Below, one piece after another: positions 25,401 through 33,138 of a stretch of 64,000 bases of DNA. The first letter of the stretch is position 1, and each line of letters starts with the position of its first letter. The translations under genes were made by a program, and so were the position numbers. The stretch is from contig NZ_JAVRHV010000003.1 in assembly GCF_031846385.1 (NCBI RefSeq), positions 62,001 to 126,000 on the forward strand. The letters run 5' to 3'. The stretch is from Urechidicola vernalis. GTDB lineage: Bacteria > Bacteroidota > Bacteroidia > Flavobacteriales > Flavobacteriaceae. The notes below the pieces were generated by a model. It ran no database searches and was not told where the DNA came from. It saw nothing but the letters and a program-made list of their open reading frames with translations.

Positions 25401-25808
25401 TTTTCATTAAACGACAGTTTTGGGCCATATCAAGATGACCCACTATTTACGCAGGTTATACCTGGAGAGCACATTATTTATGTTAGAGATAAAAACGGCT
25501 GTGGTTTGTCTCAGATTACGGTTCATGTATTAGGTTTTCCAAACTTTTTTACTCCAAATAATGACAATGAAAATGACACTTGGCAAGTAAGAGGATTAGA
25601 TCAAACAGTTTTTCCTGAGTCTTATATCTCTATTTATGATAGATATGGAAAATTACTAACTACTTTTACAGGAGCTCATCAAGGATGGGATGGAACCTAT
25701 CAAAATGTGGAAGCATTATCTTCAGATTATTGGTACATTGTGCAATTGGTAGATGTAGCTGGAGCTTCAAGGCAGTACCGAGGTCACTTCAGTTTACTTC
25801 GAAAGTAA
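22485..25808 (+). CDS. Large secreted repeat protein with T9SS type B sorting domain
   Basis: The 1107-residue protein has a signal peptide (to about SYSQ, residue 21) and an N-terminal adhesive-type domain (about 22-180, two Cys pairs, WDFAVYGPNP). An Ig-like domain follows (about 185-270), then six related repeats of 95-105 residues (about 275-870), a further Ig-like region and a C-terminal gliding-type (type B, CHU_C/SprB-like) domain with FPNFFTPNNDNENDTW, ISIYDRYGKLL and YRGHFSLLRK. Each repeat opens with a Cys-Asp motif such as QQCDDDGDGFMIFDLD or IQQCDDNNDGFYSFDF, close to a calcium-binding loop, and ends near a CY motif. It should be exported by T9SS and held at the surface. A PorP/SprF-like gene follows. 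Confidence 0.88.
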   Translation: MKKYYLFIVCLFVYVIQSYSQSDCSTSLPLCTDANSGGVVNGFGIDDFNGRNQSGCLRLGLGATTIETNSFWFKVKLAESGEFGFNIIPNSLGEDWDFAVYGPNPTCGALGTPIACNYSSDPGYTGVGLDPNSGTQTASYDDWMNANAGDEYVVFINQYDGNNAGFSITWEGAVIDNNTDPLDCSILVDLGPDRDLCTGQSTVLNATTFGAAVSYEWFEYNNTTNAFESMVPVQNTATLLVNTTGNYKVEVTDSTTGVVLEDDIVVTIHDTPVANAVNNMVFCDIDGDGVESFNLESQTVGIVNGQANMNVTYHESEVFARAAAAPQTSPYITSGQTIWVRIENTGNTNCYDVVSFDLGVAQPVTIFQPPNLQQCDDDGDGFMIFDLDAQLAFIDPTNSGLDITFYEDEVNANDRKGWIINPATYSSQTRTVWVRAELTPGSSCYAITSFQLEVLASVIANTPTNIQQCDDNNDGFYSFDFHALMDADILGPQNPALFAIDYFATQAEADSGLNPLPTPYTNVTPYAFETVYARIYNNGFANCYDTTSFTVQVFDSALPPAPSEIPVMSYCDDISDGDDTNGFYTFNLTDYETLILNGQSPFVFDISYFEDAAYLNQISNPSAFTNTLINGQTIYVRVMNSNPNNTSCYSDTSFDIEVRPLPNAMLTTFTYQQCDEDGVADGVIDFNLNEADTYLSLGNGSLQVSYHLSPIDAAAGINPQNKSAFSNAISPTLFGRVESVNGCYRIVQVDLVVSITGFPPGYSRNLISCDDDAVIDGLHVFDLDQTTSEILALFNAQNLRVSYYRNESDALLESNVIDPASAYVNETPFNQFIWVRVESSVDGGCYGVSPVIELTVNARPEFDLDETGIVCMNDIPLTVSTYNGNVTYTYEWTDESGNVISNQPFAEILQGGIYTVIATSSLGCQSFPQSITISESEIAVITQDDVQINDNSSNNSIRLITDNQNLGIGDYEFSLNDSFGPYQDDPLFTQVIPGEHIIYVRDKNGCGLSQITVHVLGFPNFFTPNNDNENDTWQVRGLDQTVFPESYISIYDRYGKLLTTFTGAHQGWDGTYQNVEALSSDYWYIVQLVDVAGASRQYRGHFSLLRK

Positions 25809-25855
25809 ATCGCAATAAATTTATAATTTAACAGTTTTATAGTAGTCAAATGTTT

Positions 25856-25863
25856 TATATTTG
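25856..25863 (+). promoter_or_regulatory. -7 box for the PorP-like gene
   Basis: TATATTTG fits TAnnTTTG and lies 31 bp before the ATG at 25895, so the partner gene can be transcribed independently of the long T9SS substrate gene. Confidence 0.5.
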
Positions 25864-25894
25864 GATTCTATATAAAAAATTACGCTAATTATTT

Positions 25895-26881
25895 ATGTTT
25901 AAAGTGGGTAGATTTACATATCTCTTTTTAATATTTCTTTTTTTTGTTTTAAACCCTAGCCCCGTTTCAGCACAAGAGACCCTTCCTATTTACACGGATT
26001 ATTTATCTGATAATGTTTATTTAGTGCACCCATCAGCAGCTGGTATTGGGAATTGTGGTAAAATAAGATTTACAGGTAGAAATCAATGGAGTGGTGTAGA
26101 CAATGCACCAGAGTTACAAACTTTAAGTTTTCATACTAGACTGGGGTATAAAAATGGTATTGGAGCCATTTTGTTTAATGATAAAAACGGATATCATTCT
26201 CAACAAGGTTTACAATTAACATATGCATATCATATTGAATTAGGTAGGATAGATGATGTGAATCAATTATCATTTGGACTTTCGTTTATGATGATTCAAA
26301 ACAGTGTTGATGAATCTTCTTTTGTAATTCCTGATCCGGTTATTTCTCAAATTGTTCAGAGTAGAAATTACTTCAATACAGACTTTGGAATGGCGTATCA
26401 CAATCAGGGGTTTTCTTCATATTTTACTGTAAAAAATTTATTGTTAACTGCTAGAGATCTATATGATGATACATATGAACCTCTGAATCTAAGGAGATAT
26501 TTATTAACTTTAGGTTATTATTTTGGACAAGATAATGCTGTTCAGTTTGAGCCTTCAATTATGGGCCAGTTGATTGAGAGAACTGGTGAGAAATTTGTCG
26601 ATTTTAATGTTAAGGCTTATAAAACTTTAGATAATGCTCAAATTTGGGCTGGTCTTTCTTACCGTCAAGGATTTGATGGGAATACGATTGAAGAATTACG
26701 TTATTTGTCACCAATTGTTGGCGTAAACTTCAAAAAATTTATGGTGTCTTATACTTATACTAAACAGACTGGAGACCTGTTATTTGATGATGCTGGTTAT
26801 CATCAAATTTCACTTGGATTTAATCTTTTGTGTAAGCCTCAAAGAGCTGCAGGATGTCCAAATATCAACGCTTCTTTCTAA
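25895..26881 (+). CDS. PorP/SprF family T9SS membrane protein
   Basis: The 328-residue product has a signal peptide ending VSAQ (about residue 26) and an outer-membrane barrel of the PorP/SprF family: LPIYTDYLSDNVYLVHPSAAG, then KIRFTGRNQWSGVDNAP, TLSFHTRLGYKNGIGAILFND, FNTDFGMAYHNQG and YLSPIVGVNFKKFMVSYTYT. In Flavobacterium, SprF-type proteins are needed to place type B sorted proteins such as SprB on the surface. The gene lies 86 bp after such a substrate, so it is very likely the dedicated partner. It has its own -7 box. Several PorP-like paralogues per genome are usual, so this need not be the core T9SS PorP. Confidence 0.9.
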   Translation: MFKVGRFTYLFLIFLFFVLNPSPVSAQETLPIYTDYLSDNVYLVHPSAAGIGNCGKIRFTGRNQWSGVDNAPELQTLSFHTRLGYKNGIGAILFNDKNGYHSQQGLQLTYAYHIELGRIDDVNQLSFGLSFMMIQNSVDESSFVIPDPVISQIVQSRNYFNTDFGMAYHNQGFSSYFTVKNLLLTARDLYDDTYEPLNLRRYLLTLGYYFGQDNAVQFEPSIMGQLIERTGEKFVDFNVKAYKTLDNAQIWAGLSYRQGFDGNTIEELRYLSPIVGVNFKKFMVSYTYTKQTGDLLFDDAGYHQISLGFNLLCKPQRAAGCPNINASF

Positions 26882-26989
26882 ATAAAACTCACTTCTGGTA
26901 TTTTATTGGAATAAATTTTAAATCTTAATAAGTGTTTTGATTTATTCATTTAGATACTGTATTTTGGTGTCAGAAAAAAAATTATTTCC

Positions 26990-28084
26990 ATGTCAATAAA
27001 ACGCCTTTTACTTTTTTTACTTGTCTCTGTAGTTTCAGTAAGTTATTCTCAGAATAAACTTGAAAATTCAAAAATTATATTAATTACATTAGATGGTTTC
27101 AGGTGGCAGGAATTGTTTGCGGGAGCCGATGAAAAATTAATTGTTAATGAAGAATATGTGAGTAATCCGGATTGGTTAAAAAACAAATATTGGTTAGAAA
27201 CCGCTAAAGAAAGAAGAGAAGCGTTGCTTCCATTTATTTGGAATGAAGTTGTCAAAATGGGGCAAATTCATGGAAACATTGAATTAGGAAGTAAAGTTAC
27301 CCTAACAAATAAGATGTGGTTTTCATATCCAGGTTATAATGAAATTTTATCGGGTAAGGCTGATGATGAAAGAATAACAAGTAACGATAAATTTAACAAC
27401 CCAAATAAGACAGTGCTAGAATTGGTCAATTCTAGAAAAGAATATAACGGTAATGTTGCGGCTTTCGGAAGTTGGGATGTGTTTCCTTATATCATAAATG
27501 AAACGCGATCTGGAGTGCCGGTTAATGCGGGGTATGAAAATGCTATTGGAGATGATTTAACAGATAGAGAAGAACTTTTAAATGAAATGCAAGACCAGAC
27601 TCCAGTATTGTGGGGTACGGTTCGTTTAGATGCGTTTACCCATAATTTTGCGAAAGAGTATATGAAGAAGAAGCATCCTGAGTTGTTATATATTTCTTAT
27701 GGTGAAACCGATGATTTTGCACATCAAGGAAAATATAAGTCTTATATAACATCGGCAAACAGAACAGATGCCATGATAAAGGATTTGTGGGAGTTTACGC
27801 AACAAGATCCTTTTTATAAAGGGAATACCGTTTTTATAATAACTTCTGATCACGGTCGAGGAACACAACCAATTGATAATTGGAGACATCATGGTAGCAA
27901 TATAAAAGGAGCCGATCAAGTCTGGATAATTGCTTTTGGAAATAACGTCGAGGCTTTAGGTGAAATTGATAAAAATGAACAGTTGTACAGTACGCAGGTC
28001 GCACCTACAATATTGAAATTGCTTGGCATACCCTATGATAATACTGAACTTACAGGGGCTCCGTTAAATTTATTAATGGACTAA
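26990..28084 (+). CDS. Secreted alkaline phosphatase superfamily protein
   Basis: The 364-residue product has a signal peptide (to about SYSQ, residue 21) and the metal sites of the superfamily: ILITLDGFRWQEL at the first Asp, Ser112 in FSYPGYNEILSG at the nucleophile position, YGETDDFAHQGKY and TSDHGRG. It differs from the protein at 1167-2399 in length and in the long insertion between the first Asp and the nucleophile, so it is a separate group; sulfatase or phosphoglycerate mutase-like annotations are common for it. It probably cleaves a phosphate or phosphodiester outside the cytoplasm. Its stop codon overlaps the murI stop by 4 bp (28081-28084) on the opposite strand. Confidence 0.8.
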   Translation: MSIKRLLLFLLVSVVSVSYSQNKLENSKIILITLDGFRWQELFAGADEKLIVNEEYVSNPDWLKNKYWLETAKERREALLPFIWNEVVKMGQIHGNIELGSKVTLTNKMWFSYPGYNEILSGKADDERITSNDKFNNPNKTVLELVNSRKEYNGNVAAFGSWDVFPYIINETRSGVPVNAGYENAIGDDLTDREELLNEMQDQTPVLWGTVRLDAFTHNFAKEYMKKKHPELLYISYGETDDFAHQGKYKSYITSANRTDAMIKDLWEFTQQDPFYKGNTVFIITSDHGRGTQPIDNWRHHGSNIKGADQVWIIAFGNNVEALGEIDKNEQLYSTQVAPTILKLLGIPYDNTELTGAPLNLLMD

Positions 28085-28866
28085 AAGTTTAAGTGAGAAA
28101 TTTGAATGAATTCTTTAAGGTCTTTTAGGATATGCTCAATTATGGAAACATCTGAATTTGTATAAAACTGATTGTTCTGGATGGATTTAGATTTATTAAG
28201 AAGGTTATATTTTTCTGCAATAGTTTTAGTTTGTTTTGCAACAGCCAATCCTGAATCTATTATAGTTACTTCTGGGCCTAGAATCTCTTTAATTTGTGGA
28301 ATTAAATAAGGGTAATGAGAACAGCCTAAGACCAAGTAGTCTATGTTTTTATCTAGCATTGGATTTAGATAGTTGTGGAGTAGATTTGTCATTTCATCAG
28401 AATATAATTTTCCAGTTTCTATAAGTGTCACTAACCCTGTTCCCACCTGTTCCGTAATTTGTACATTCCAGGCAAATTCTTCAGATGTTTTAGCAAAAAG
28501 TGAACTGCTCAATGTTCCTTTTGTTGCTAATATGCCAACGCTGTTTGTTTTTGAATTAATCGCCGCAGGTTTTATGGCTGGCTCTATTCCGATAAAAGGA
28601 ATGTCGTATTTCTCTCGTAGAATGTCAATTGCATTCGTTGTTGCGGTATTACACGCGACAACTATCAGTTTACAGCCTTTTTGAATAAGCAATTCAGTAT
28701 TCTTTATGCAGAATTCAATTATTTTTTCTGGAGCTTGCTCTCCGTAAGGAGCATTGATACTATCGGCTAAATAAATAGTGTTCTCATTTGGAAGTAAAGT
28801 GTTAATTTCTCTCCAAATTGAAGTACCTCCGATACCTGAATCGAAAATTCCGATGGGTTTTTGCAT
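28081..28866 (-). CDS. murI: Glutamate racemase
   Basis: The start at 28866 (MQKPIGIFDSGIGG) fits the family; an upstream ATG adds 13 residues that run into the preceding terminator. The 261-residue cytoplasmic enzyme makes D-glutamate for peptidoglycan. Landmarks are the FDSGIGGTS nucleotide-like loop, LADSINAPYGEQ, VVACNTATTNA with the first catalytic Cys, GIEPAIKPA, and LGCSHYPYL with the second catalytic Cys. Both cysteines and neighbouring acids are intact. It lies downstream of the ompH gene but behind a terminator. It is the last gene of the envelope-biogenesis cluster. Confidence 0.96.
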   Translation of the reverse strand: MQKPIGIFDSGIGGTSIWREINTLLPNENTIYLADSINAPYGEQAPEKIIEFCIKNTELLIQKGCKLIVVACNTATTNAIDILREKYDIPFIGIEPAIKPAAINSKTNSVGILATKGTLSSSLFAKTSEEFAWNVQITEQVGTGLVTLIETGKLYSDEMTNLLHNYLNPMLDKNIDYLVLGCSHYPYLIPQIKEILGPEVTIIDSGLAVAKQTKTIAEKYNLLNKSKSIQNNQFYTNSDVSIIEHILKDLKEFIQISHLNF

Positions 28867-28877
28867 ATTGCTAAAAT

Positions 28878-28914
28878 AAAAAATCTCGCTAAGAATAAAT
28901 TCCAAGCGAGATTT
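28878..28914 (-). terminator. Terminator after the ompH gene
   Basis: AAATCTCGCT and AGCGAGATTT pair over 10 bp with a 14-nt loop and are followed on the minus strand by a T-rich tract. It separates ompH (ends 28936) from murI (starts 28866). Confidence 0.8.
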
Positions 28915-28935
28915 ATATTTATAAAGAAATATTAC

Positions 28936-29439
28936 TTACTCAGTAATATTCAATTTAGTCAATACTAAAGGTTTCAAATCAGTACCTTTTGCTACAATAA
29001 GAGATGTTCTGTCCATAACATACTCAATGTTTTGTTCAGCGGCAACATCTTCAATAGTTTTTGTTAACTTTTCTACGATAGGCTTTAACAATTCATTTCT
29101 TCTGTTCTGTAATGCTTGTTGTGCTTGTTGTTGTGCAGCATATAGCGCTTGCTCTTCTTTAACAACTTCGTCTTGTCTTTTAGCATTAGTTTCAGGTGTT
29201 TGAGTAGCACCTTCGCTGTTGTATTTTGTCATTTTTGCTTGTAAATCCTCTGCAGCTTTCTTTATATCATCTTCAAAGGTTTTTCCCATCTTTTCTACGT
29301 CAGCAACCATTGCCTTGAATTCTGGCATTAATTCCACTATTTCTTGAAAATTAACGTGTGCAACATTATCTTGTGCTTGCAAGCTGTTAAATCCTAAGGT
29401 CATTACTGCAATTAATACGAATGTTTTGAAATTTCTCAT
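28936..29439 (-). CDS. OmpH/Skp family periplasmic chaperone
   Basis: The 167-residue product has a signal peptide ending LQAQ (about residue 22). The Skp fold follows: VAHVNFQEIVELMPEFKAM, a long helical hairpin (about residues 45-120) rich in Lys, Glu and Gln, and the closing strand motif NIEYVMDRTSLIVA. Skp trimers hold unfolded outer-membrane proteins in their coiled-coil tentacles and pass them to BAM. It is the second of two adjacent OmpH genes (25 bp gap) behind bamA, a context that firmly supports the role. The length is normal for the family. Confidence 0.92.
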   Translation of the reverse strand: MRNFKTFVLIAVMTLGFNSLQAQDNVAHVNFQEIVELMPEFKAMVADVEKMGKTFEDDIKKAAEDLQAKMTKYNSEGATQTPETNAKRQDEVVKEEQALYAAQQQAQQALQNRRNELLKPIVEKLTKTIEDVAAEQNIEYVMDRTSLIVAKGTDLKPLVLTKLNITE

Positions 29440-29464
29440 TTTTACTTTTGTTTGTGAATTTTAA

Positions 29465-30550
29465 TTAATTGTTGTTTTCTTTCTGTTCGTCTTCTTTTTC
29501 GTTATTCGAATCTTCTTTTTTCTCTACGGGTTTACTCTTATTATCTTTAAGTTGATTTCTTACTGAATCTCTTTTTCTTAAACGTTCTAATCTTTTCTTT
29601 TCAATAGCCAATCTCTGCTCTTCACGTTTCTTTGCTCGATCTATCTTTTGCTGTTCAATTCTGTCTAAAGCCGCTTGGTGCTTAGCCTCTCTTTCGTTTA
29701 TTGCTTTTTGTTTTGGATCTTCTACAACAGTAGTTTCTTGTGTCTCAGTTTTAACGCTTGCATCGATGCTGTTCTTATCTGAACTAACTTCAGACGGATC
29801 TGATGTGTTAGTGGAACTTTCAGTTTCTACAGGTAATTTAGTCGTGTTTTCAGATGCGTCTATTTCAGTATTCTCTGTTTCGGTATTCTTTGTGGCATTT
29901 GGATTTACTACCGGCTGTGAAGCAACGGTACTTCTTCGATTTGTTGGAGCAGTATTGTTTGTGTTTGTTGGAGTAGCACGAGTAGGTGTTGCTCTTGTAG
30001 CTCGTTTTTCATTCGCTTTAGAAACTTTTTCTCCTCTAACAATAGACCTTAAAACTAACTCACTAATGTCATTAGCTTTGTTAGAATATAACATTATAAG
30101 ATCAGAAGATTTGTCAAATACAAAGTCGTAACGACGTGTTTTGGCAATTTCTTGAGCTGCGTTATATACTTGATCTTGAATAGGAGTTACTAATTGTTTG
30201 CGCAATAAAAATAGATTTCCTTCAGAAGAAAAATATTGCGCCTCCATTTTCTTAAATTCTGCTTCTTTAATAGCGATATCTTCTTCTTTTTCTAAAATTA
30301 AATCCTCTGTAAGTAATGCTTTTTCGTTACTTAAGTCGGTTTTCATCGTCTCAATTTCAGTAGTAATTCTATCTAAGTTTTGCTGCCAAGATTGTACTTT
30401 TTTATTAAGTTGTTCTTGCGCTTGGCTATATGCAGGGATGTTTTCTAAAATATAATTCATGTCAACAAATGCAATTCTCTGTCCTTTTTGAGAAAAGGAA
30501 GTCAACCCAATTAAGGATAGAACTATCGAGAAAAGAATTTTTTTTGTCAT
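29465..30550 (-). CDS. OmpH/Skp family protein with long charged C-terminal extension
   Basis: The 361-residue product has a signal peptide (to about SFSQ, residue 20) and an OmpH domain (about 25-175): RIAFVDMNYILENIPAYSQAQ, a helical hairpin and RRYDFVFDKSSDLIMLYS. An extra C-terminal half follows, first a Thr/Asn/Ser-rich low-complexity linker (about 180-275, ATRATPTRATPTNTNNTAP), then a Lys/Arg/Glu-rich predicted coiled coil (about 280-345) and an acidic tail. Ordinary Skp proteins stop after the first part. The extension could bind peptidoglycan, a membrane or a BAM partner, but nothing in it is recognisable. It lies 50 bp after bamA and 25 bp before the shorter ompH. Confidence 0.9.
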   Translation of the reverse strand: MTKKILFSIVLSLIGLTSFSQKGQRIAFVDMNYILENIPAYSQAQEQLNKKVQSWQQNLDRITTEIETMKTDLSNEKALLTEDLILEKEEDIAIKEAEFKKMEAQYFSSEGNLFLLRKQLVTPIQDQVYNAAQEIAKTRRYDFVFDKSSDLIMLYSNKANDISELVLRSIVRGEKVSKANEKRATRATPTRATPTNTNNTAPTNRRSTVASQPVVNPNATKNTETENTEIDASENTTKLPVETESSTNTSDPSEVSSDKNSIDASVKTETQETTVVEDPKQKAINEREAKHQAALDRIEQQKIDRAKKREEQRLAIEKKRLERLRKRDSVRNQLKDNKSKPVEKKEDSNNEKEDEQKENNN

Positions 30551-30600
30551 AACTATTAGTAATTAGAAAATATCATGCCAATTTACACAAATGTAATAAA

Positions 30601-33138
30601 TTAAAATTGTTGTCCAATTATAAAATGTGTCTGCCATCCAGACTTTTCAATTCTACCAGGTAATGGGTCAAACCCATGTGCAAAATCAATTCCTAGTAAT
30701 CCAAATGCAGGCATAAATATACGAACACCTAATCCGGCTGATCTTTTTAATTCAAAGGCTTTGAATTCATCAAATCCATCATAAGAATTACCAGCCTCTA
30801 AGAAACCTAGTGCATAAATTGATGCAGATGGTTTTAAAGTAATTGGGTATCTTACTTCTAATTGAAATTTGTTATAAATAGTACCCCCTTGTATAGATGA
30901 AACTTGAGAGTTTTCATAACCTCTTAAACCAATCGTTTCTCTACCATCTAATTGGAATTGAGCAAGTCCATCACCACCAACATAATATCTTTCAAAAGGA
31001 GAATAACCTAGTTCATCGTTATAATAACCTAAGAAACCGAACTCAGCATTAGACATTAATACAATTTTACTAAATAATTGTGTATACCATTTACCTTTAA
31101 AATTTAGTTTGTAGTATTCTAGCCATTCGTATTTTTCTTCATCAGGAAGCGTCGAATAATCTTTATCGTTAACCAAAGAATAAGGGAACGTTAATTTTGC
31201 GCCTACAGCGAAATCCGATCCAGAAGTTGGAAATATAGGATTTGGACCGGCAGAGTTTCTACCTAATACAATTTGGTAAGATAAATTGTTAGAAATACCT
31301 GTATCGAATGTAAAAGAGCCAATAGGATAGTCTTTTAAATCATATCTCTGTAAACTTACAGTTTGAGATAAGGTAAAGTAATCATCTGGCCAAGAAAGTC
31401 TTTTCCCTAAACCAACAGAAGCACCTATAATATCTAATCGTTGATCTTTATCAACGTCTCGAGTTACATAATTATATCTGTATTGTTTAGAATTGTAAAT
31501 AGAGAATGATAATGACTGTGGTTTTTTACCTCCTAACCAAGGTTCAGTAAATGAAAAACTTGATGTTGTATAATATCTACTCTTTTGAAGTCTTAACGAT
31601 AAACTTTGGCCATCACCCATTGGTAATGGTTTGTATGCTTTTTTGTTAAATATATTTCTAATAGAGAAATTGTTAAACGACAGTCCAAGAGTACCAATAA
31701 ATGAACCTCCACCGTAACCACCTTGTAGTTCTATTTGGCTCGCTCCTTTTTCAGCAACTGTGTAGTCTATGTCAACCGTTTTATCGATGTAATTCGGCTT
31801 TAAATCTGGCGTGATTGTTTCTGGGTCAAAGAATCCTAATTGCCCTAATTCTCGTATTGTTCTTATAATGTCATCTTTTCTGTATAAGTAACCCGGACGT
31901 GTTCTAATTTGTCTGTAAGCTACATGGTCATTCGTCTTGTCATTTCCGTTAACTGTAACTCTTTTTAAAGTTGCAGGCTCATCTTCAGAAATACGAACTT
32001 GTACATAAATAGAATCATTTTCTACTCTAGTCTCAACCGGAGTTACCTGAGAAAAAATGTATCCACTGTTTTGGTATAAAGATGCAATGTCTTCTGAGTC
32101 TGGACTACCATCGCCAACAACACGCTCTTTTAGAACTTTAGAGTTGTAAACCTCTCCTTTATTAATACGTAAAAGATTGTTTAGTTGCTCGTCTGTATAA
32201 ACTTTATTTCCTAAGTATGTAATGCCTCCAAAGTAGTATTTTTGACCTTCCTCTAAAGCAATATGAAGATTCACTGTGTTATCATCATTCCAAGAAATAG
32301 AATCGCCTAATACTCTTGCATCTCTATGTCCCTTTTCACTAAACTTAGCTAAAATAGATTCCAAGTCTTCATCAAATTTATCTTGAATAAACTTTGAGCC
32401 TTTCCAAAAACGACCAAAAAATTTGGTTTTCGTATTCTTCATTGCCGCAGCCAACGTCTGATCACTTACCTGATCATTTCCGTCAAAAATAATTTCTTTT
32501 ATTTTTATCTTACTCCCTTTGTCTATATGAACAAGCATTTCTTTAGAGTTGGTATCTGTAGAATCTACTCTTGAGTTTAAGGTTACTTTAGCATTTAAAA
32601 ACCCTTTTTCTTTGAAAGAATTTTCAATATAATTCTGAGATGTAACCAACAAGTTGTCGGTCATCATTGCTCCTGTAGTAAGTTGTGTTTCCTTTTGTAA
32701 CTCTTTTGACTTACTCTTTTTGATTCCAGAAAAAGTAACATTACTAAGTTGAGGTAGTTCTTGAACATCAAATTCAAGATACATAGTGTTACCATCTACT
32801 TGCGTAATATATGCGTCTACGGAACTAAACTGTTTCTGCTCATATAACTTCTTAATTGCACTGGAAAGTTTGTCGCCAGGTATTCTAATTTCTTGACCAA
32901 CTTTTAAACCAGTAAATACTTTTACCGCTTGTTCGCTAAATTTTTGAAGTCCAGTTACGGTAATACCACCTAGTTCATATGCCTTCCCTTTTTCATAAAC
33001 GATAGGGCCACTTTGTTTAGTGGCTTTGGGAGGTGTTTCTTTAGTTTTAATAGTATCTTGAGTAACATTCTCTTGAGCGAGAATAGTTGTAGAGATGAAT
33101 AAAAATGTAAAAAGTATAAAGGATAATTTATATCTCAT
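30601..33138 (-). CDS. bamA: Outer membrane protein assembly factor BamA
   Basis: I choose the start at 33138 (MRYKLSFILFTFLF) because it opens a normal signal peptide; an ATG 11 codons upstream adds a basic prefix. The 845-residue protein has POTRA repeats over about residues 45-450 (for example YELGGITVTGLQKFSEQAV and LKRVTVNGNDKTNDHVAYRQ), then the Omp85 barrel with the loop-6 signature IGLRGYENSQVS and the C-terminal beta-signal THFIIGQQF. It is the core of the BAM machine inserting beta-barrels into the outer membrane. It overlaps the uppS end by 11 bp, and two OmpH/Skp genes follow. The family's usual architecture is complete. Confidence 0.97.
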   Translation of the reverse strand: MRYKLSFILFTFLFISTTILAQENVTQDTIKTKETPPKATKQSGPIVYEKGKAYELGGITVTGLQKFSEQAVKVFTGLKVGQEIRIPGDKLSSAIKKLYEQKQFSSVDAYITQVDGNTMYLEFDVQELPQLSNVTFSGIKKSKSKELQKETQLTTGAMMTDNLLVTSQNYIENSFKEKGFLNAKVTLNSRVDSTDTNSKEMLVHIDKGSKIKIKEIIFDGNDQVSDQTLAAAMKNTKTKFFGRFWKGSKFIQDKFDEDLESILAKFSEKGHRDARVLGDSISWNDDNTVNLHIALEEGQKYYFGGITYLGNKVYTDEQLNNLLRINKGEVYNSKVLKERVVGDGSPDSEDIASLYQNSGYIFSQVTPVETRVENDSIYVQVRISEDEPATLKRVTVNGNDKTNDHVAYRQIRTRPGYLYRKDDIIRTIRELGQLGFFDPETITPDLKPNYIDKTVDIDYTVAEKGASQIELQGGYGGGSFIGTLGLSFNNFSIRNIFNKKAYKPLPMGDGQSLSLRLQKSRYYTTSSFSFTEPWLGGKKPQSLSFSIYNSKQYRYNYVTRDVDKDQRLDIIGASVGLGKRLSWPDDYFTLSQTVSLQRYDLKDYPIGSFTFDTGISNNLSYQIVLGRNSAGPNPIFPTSGSDFAVGAKLTFPYSLVNDKDYSTLPDEEKYEWLEYYKLNFKGKWYTQLFSKIVLMSNAEFGFLGYYNDELGYSPFERYYVGGDGLAQFQLDGRETIGLRGYENSQVSSIQGGTIYNKFQLEVRYPITLKPSASIYALGFLEAGNSYDGFDEFKAFELKRSAGLGVRIFMPAFGLLGIDFAHGFDPLPGRIEKSGWQTHFIIGQQF

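Noticed and set aside
22485..25808. Repeats in the long T9SS gene as a possible CRISPR or DNA repeat array
   Set aside because: The repetition is at protein level, with periods of about 300 bp and poor DNA identity; no short direct repeats with unique spacers are seen anywhere in the window.
29766..30131. 121-codon open frame opposite the long OmpH protein
   Set aside because: It is the antisense of a low-complexity Thr/Ser/Lys region and its hydrophobic translation is a by-product of that composition.
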